DNA of 64,000 nt, taken from Sphingomonas flavescens. GTDB lineage: Bacteria > Pseudomonadota > Alphaproteobacteria > Sphingomonadales > Sphingomonadaceae. This document shows positions 61,630 through 64,000 of this stretch, in pieces. Location: the NCBI RefSeq assembly GCF_030866745.1, contig NZ_CP133016.1, forward strand, positions 992,001 through 1,056,000, read 5' to 3'. Numbering within the stretch: position 1 is the first letter of the stretch; each line of letters begins with the position of its first letter. The notes under the pieces were generated by a model. That model searched no databases. It saw nothing but the letters and a program-made list of their open reading frames with translations, and was not told the DNA's origin. The position numbers and the translations under genes were made by a program.

Positions 61630-64000
<2,371 letters not shown>

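Overview
The window is high-GC DNA from an alphaproteobacterium, most probably a member of the Sphingomonadales. Pointers are PEPxxWA-type C-terminal sorting tails, two large TonB-dependent receptors, the NDUFA12 and DUF1476 families, the accB-accC-aat-DUF2155-NDUFA12-DUF192-cold-shock neighbourhood, and the tRNA-Trp/secE/nusG/rplKA/rplJL/rpoB set. Genes are tightly packed, often with ATGA or TGATG overlaps and with GTG or TTG starts. I see no insertion sequence, prophage, CRISPR array or rRNA gene. The window cuts the first gene (a surface lipoprotein) and the last (rpoB).

Region 1 (1-9.7 kb) holds a TbpB-like surface lipoprotein divergent from a membrane-anchored winged-helix/TPR regulator. 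The regulator shares its stop codon region tail-to-tail with a TonB-dependent receptor. A small secreted protein, a bifunctional penicillin-binding protein, an orphan peptide-type solute-binding lipoprotein, DUF4112 and a TonB-like protein follow.

Region 2 (9.7-20.6 kb) is mostly on the minus strand. It includes a glycine-zipper protein, a CAP protein, nadA, DUF4230, a metallo-hydrolase, a glycosyltransferase, grxD-bolA-DUF1476, a VanZ-like protein, a quinone oxidoreductase, an MBL lipoprotein and both CoA-transferase subunits.

Region 3 (20.6-28.8 kb) is metabolic: a VOC protein, a SCP2-like protein, a semialdehyde dehydrogenase overlapping a ThDP enzyme, a methyltransferase, thiS-thiG and accB-accC. 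Region 4 (28.8-41.6 kb) carries envelope genes (second TonB-like protein, L,D-transpeptidase, EF-hand/glycine-zipper lipoprotein), arsC, aat overlapping DUF2155 antisense, NDUFA12, DUF192, a double cold-shock protein, recX, a fatty acyl-AMP ligase, an HWE kinase, a PilZ protein, a glycosyltransferase and a COG4705 membrane protein.

Region 5 (41.6-64 kb) is the translation/transcription core, tRNA-Trp, secE-nusG, rplKA, rplJL and rpoB, in the classical order but broken by four blocks of unrelated genes. The blocks contain a PEP-CTERM protein; a cupin, an ABC-F ATPase and a scarred methyltransferase/HigBA locus; an M1 aminopeptidase; and a TetR/hydrolase/dioxygenase operon with a receptor, a haloperoxidase-like PEP-CTERM protein and a second winged-helix/TPR regulator.

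The signals most worth following are a near-perfect sigma-54 promoter in front of a hairpin in the grxD/glycosyltransferase gap (candidate small RNA), the chimeric methyltransferase-HigB-HigA reading frame, a three-site TetR operator array, an 18-bp hairpin that buries the aminopeptidase ribosome-binding site, and a terminator-like hairpin in the L,D-transpeptidase signal-peptide codons.
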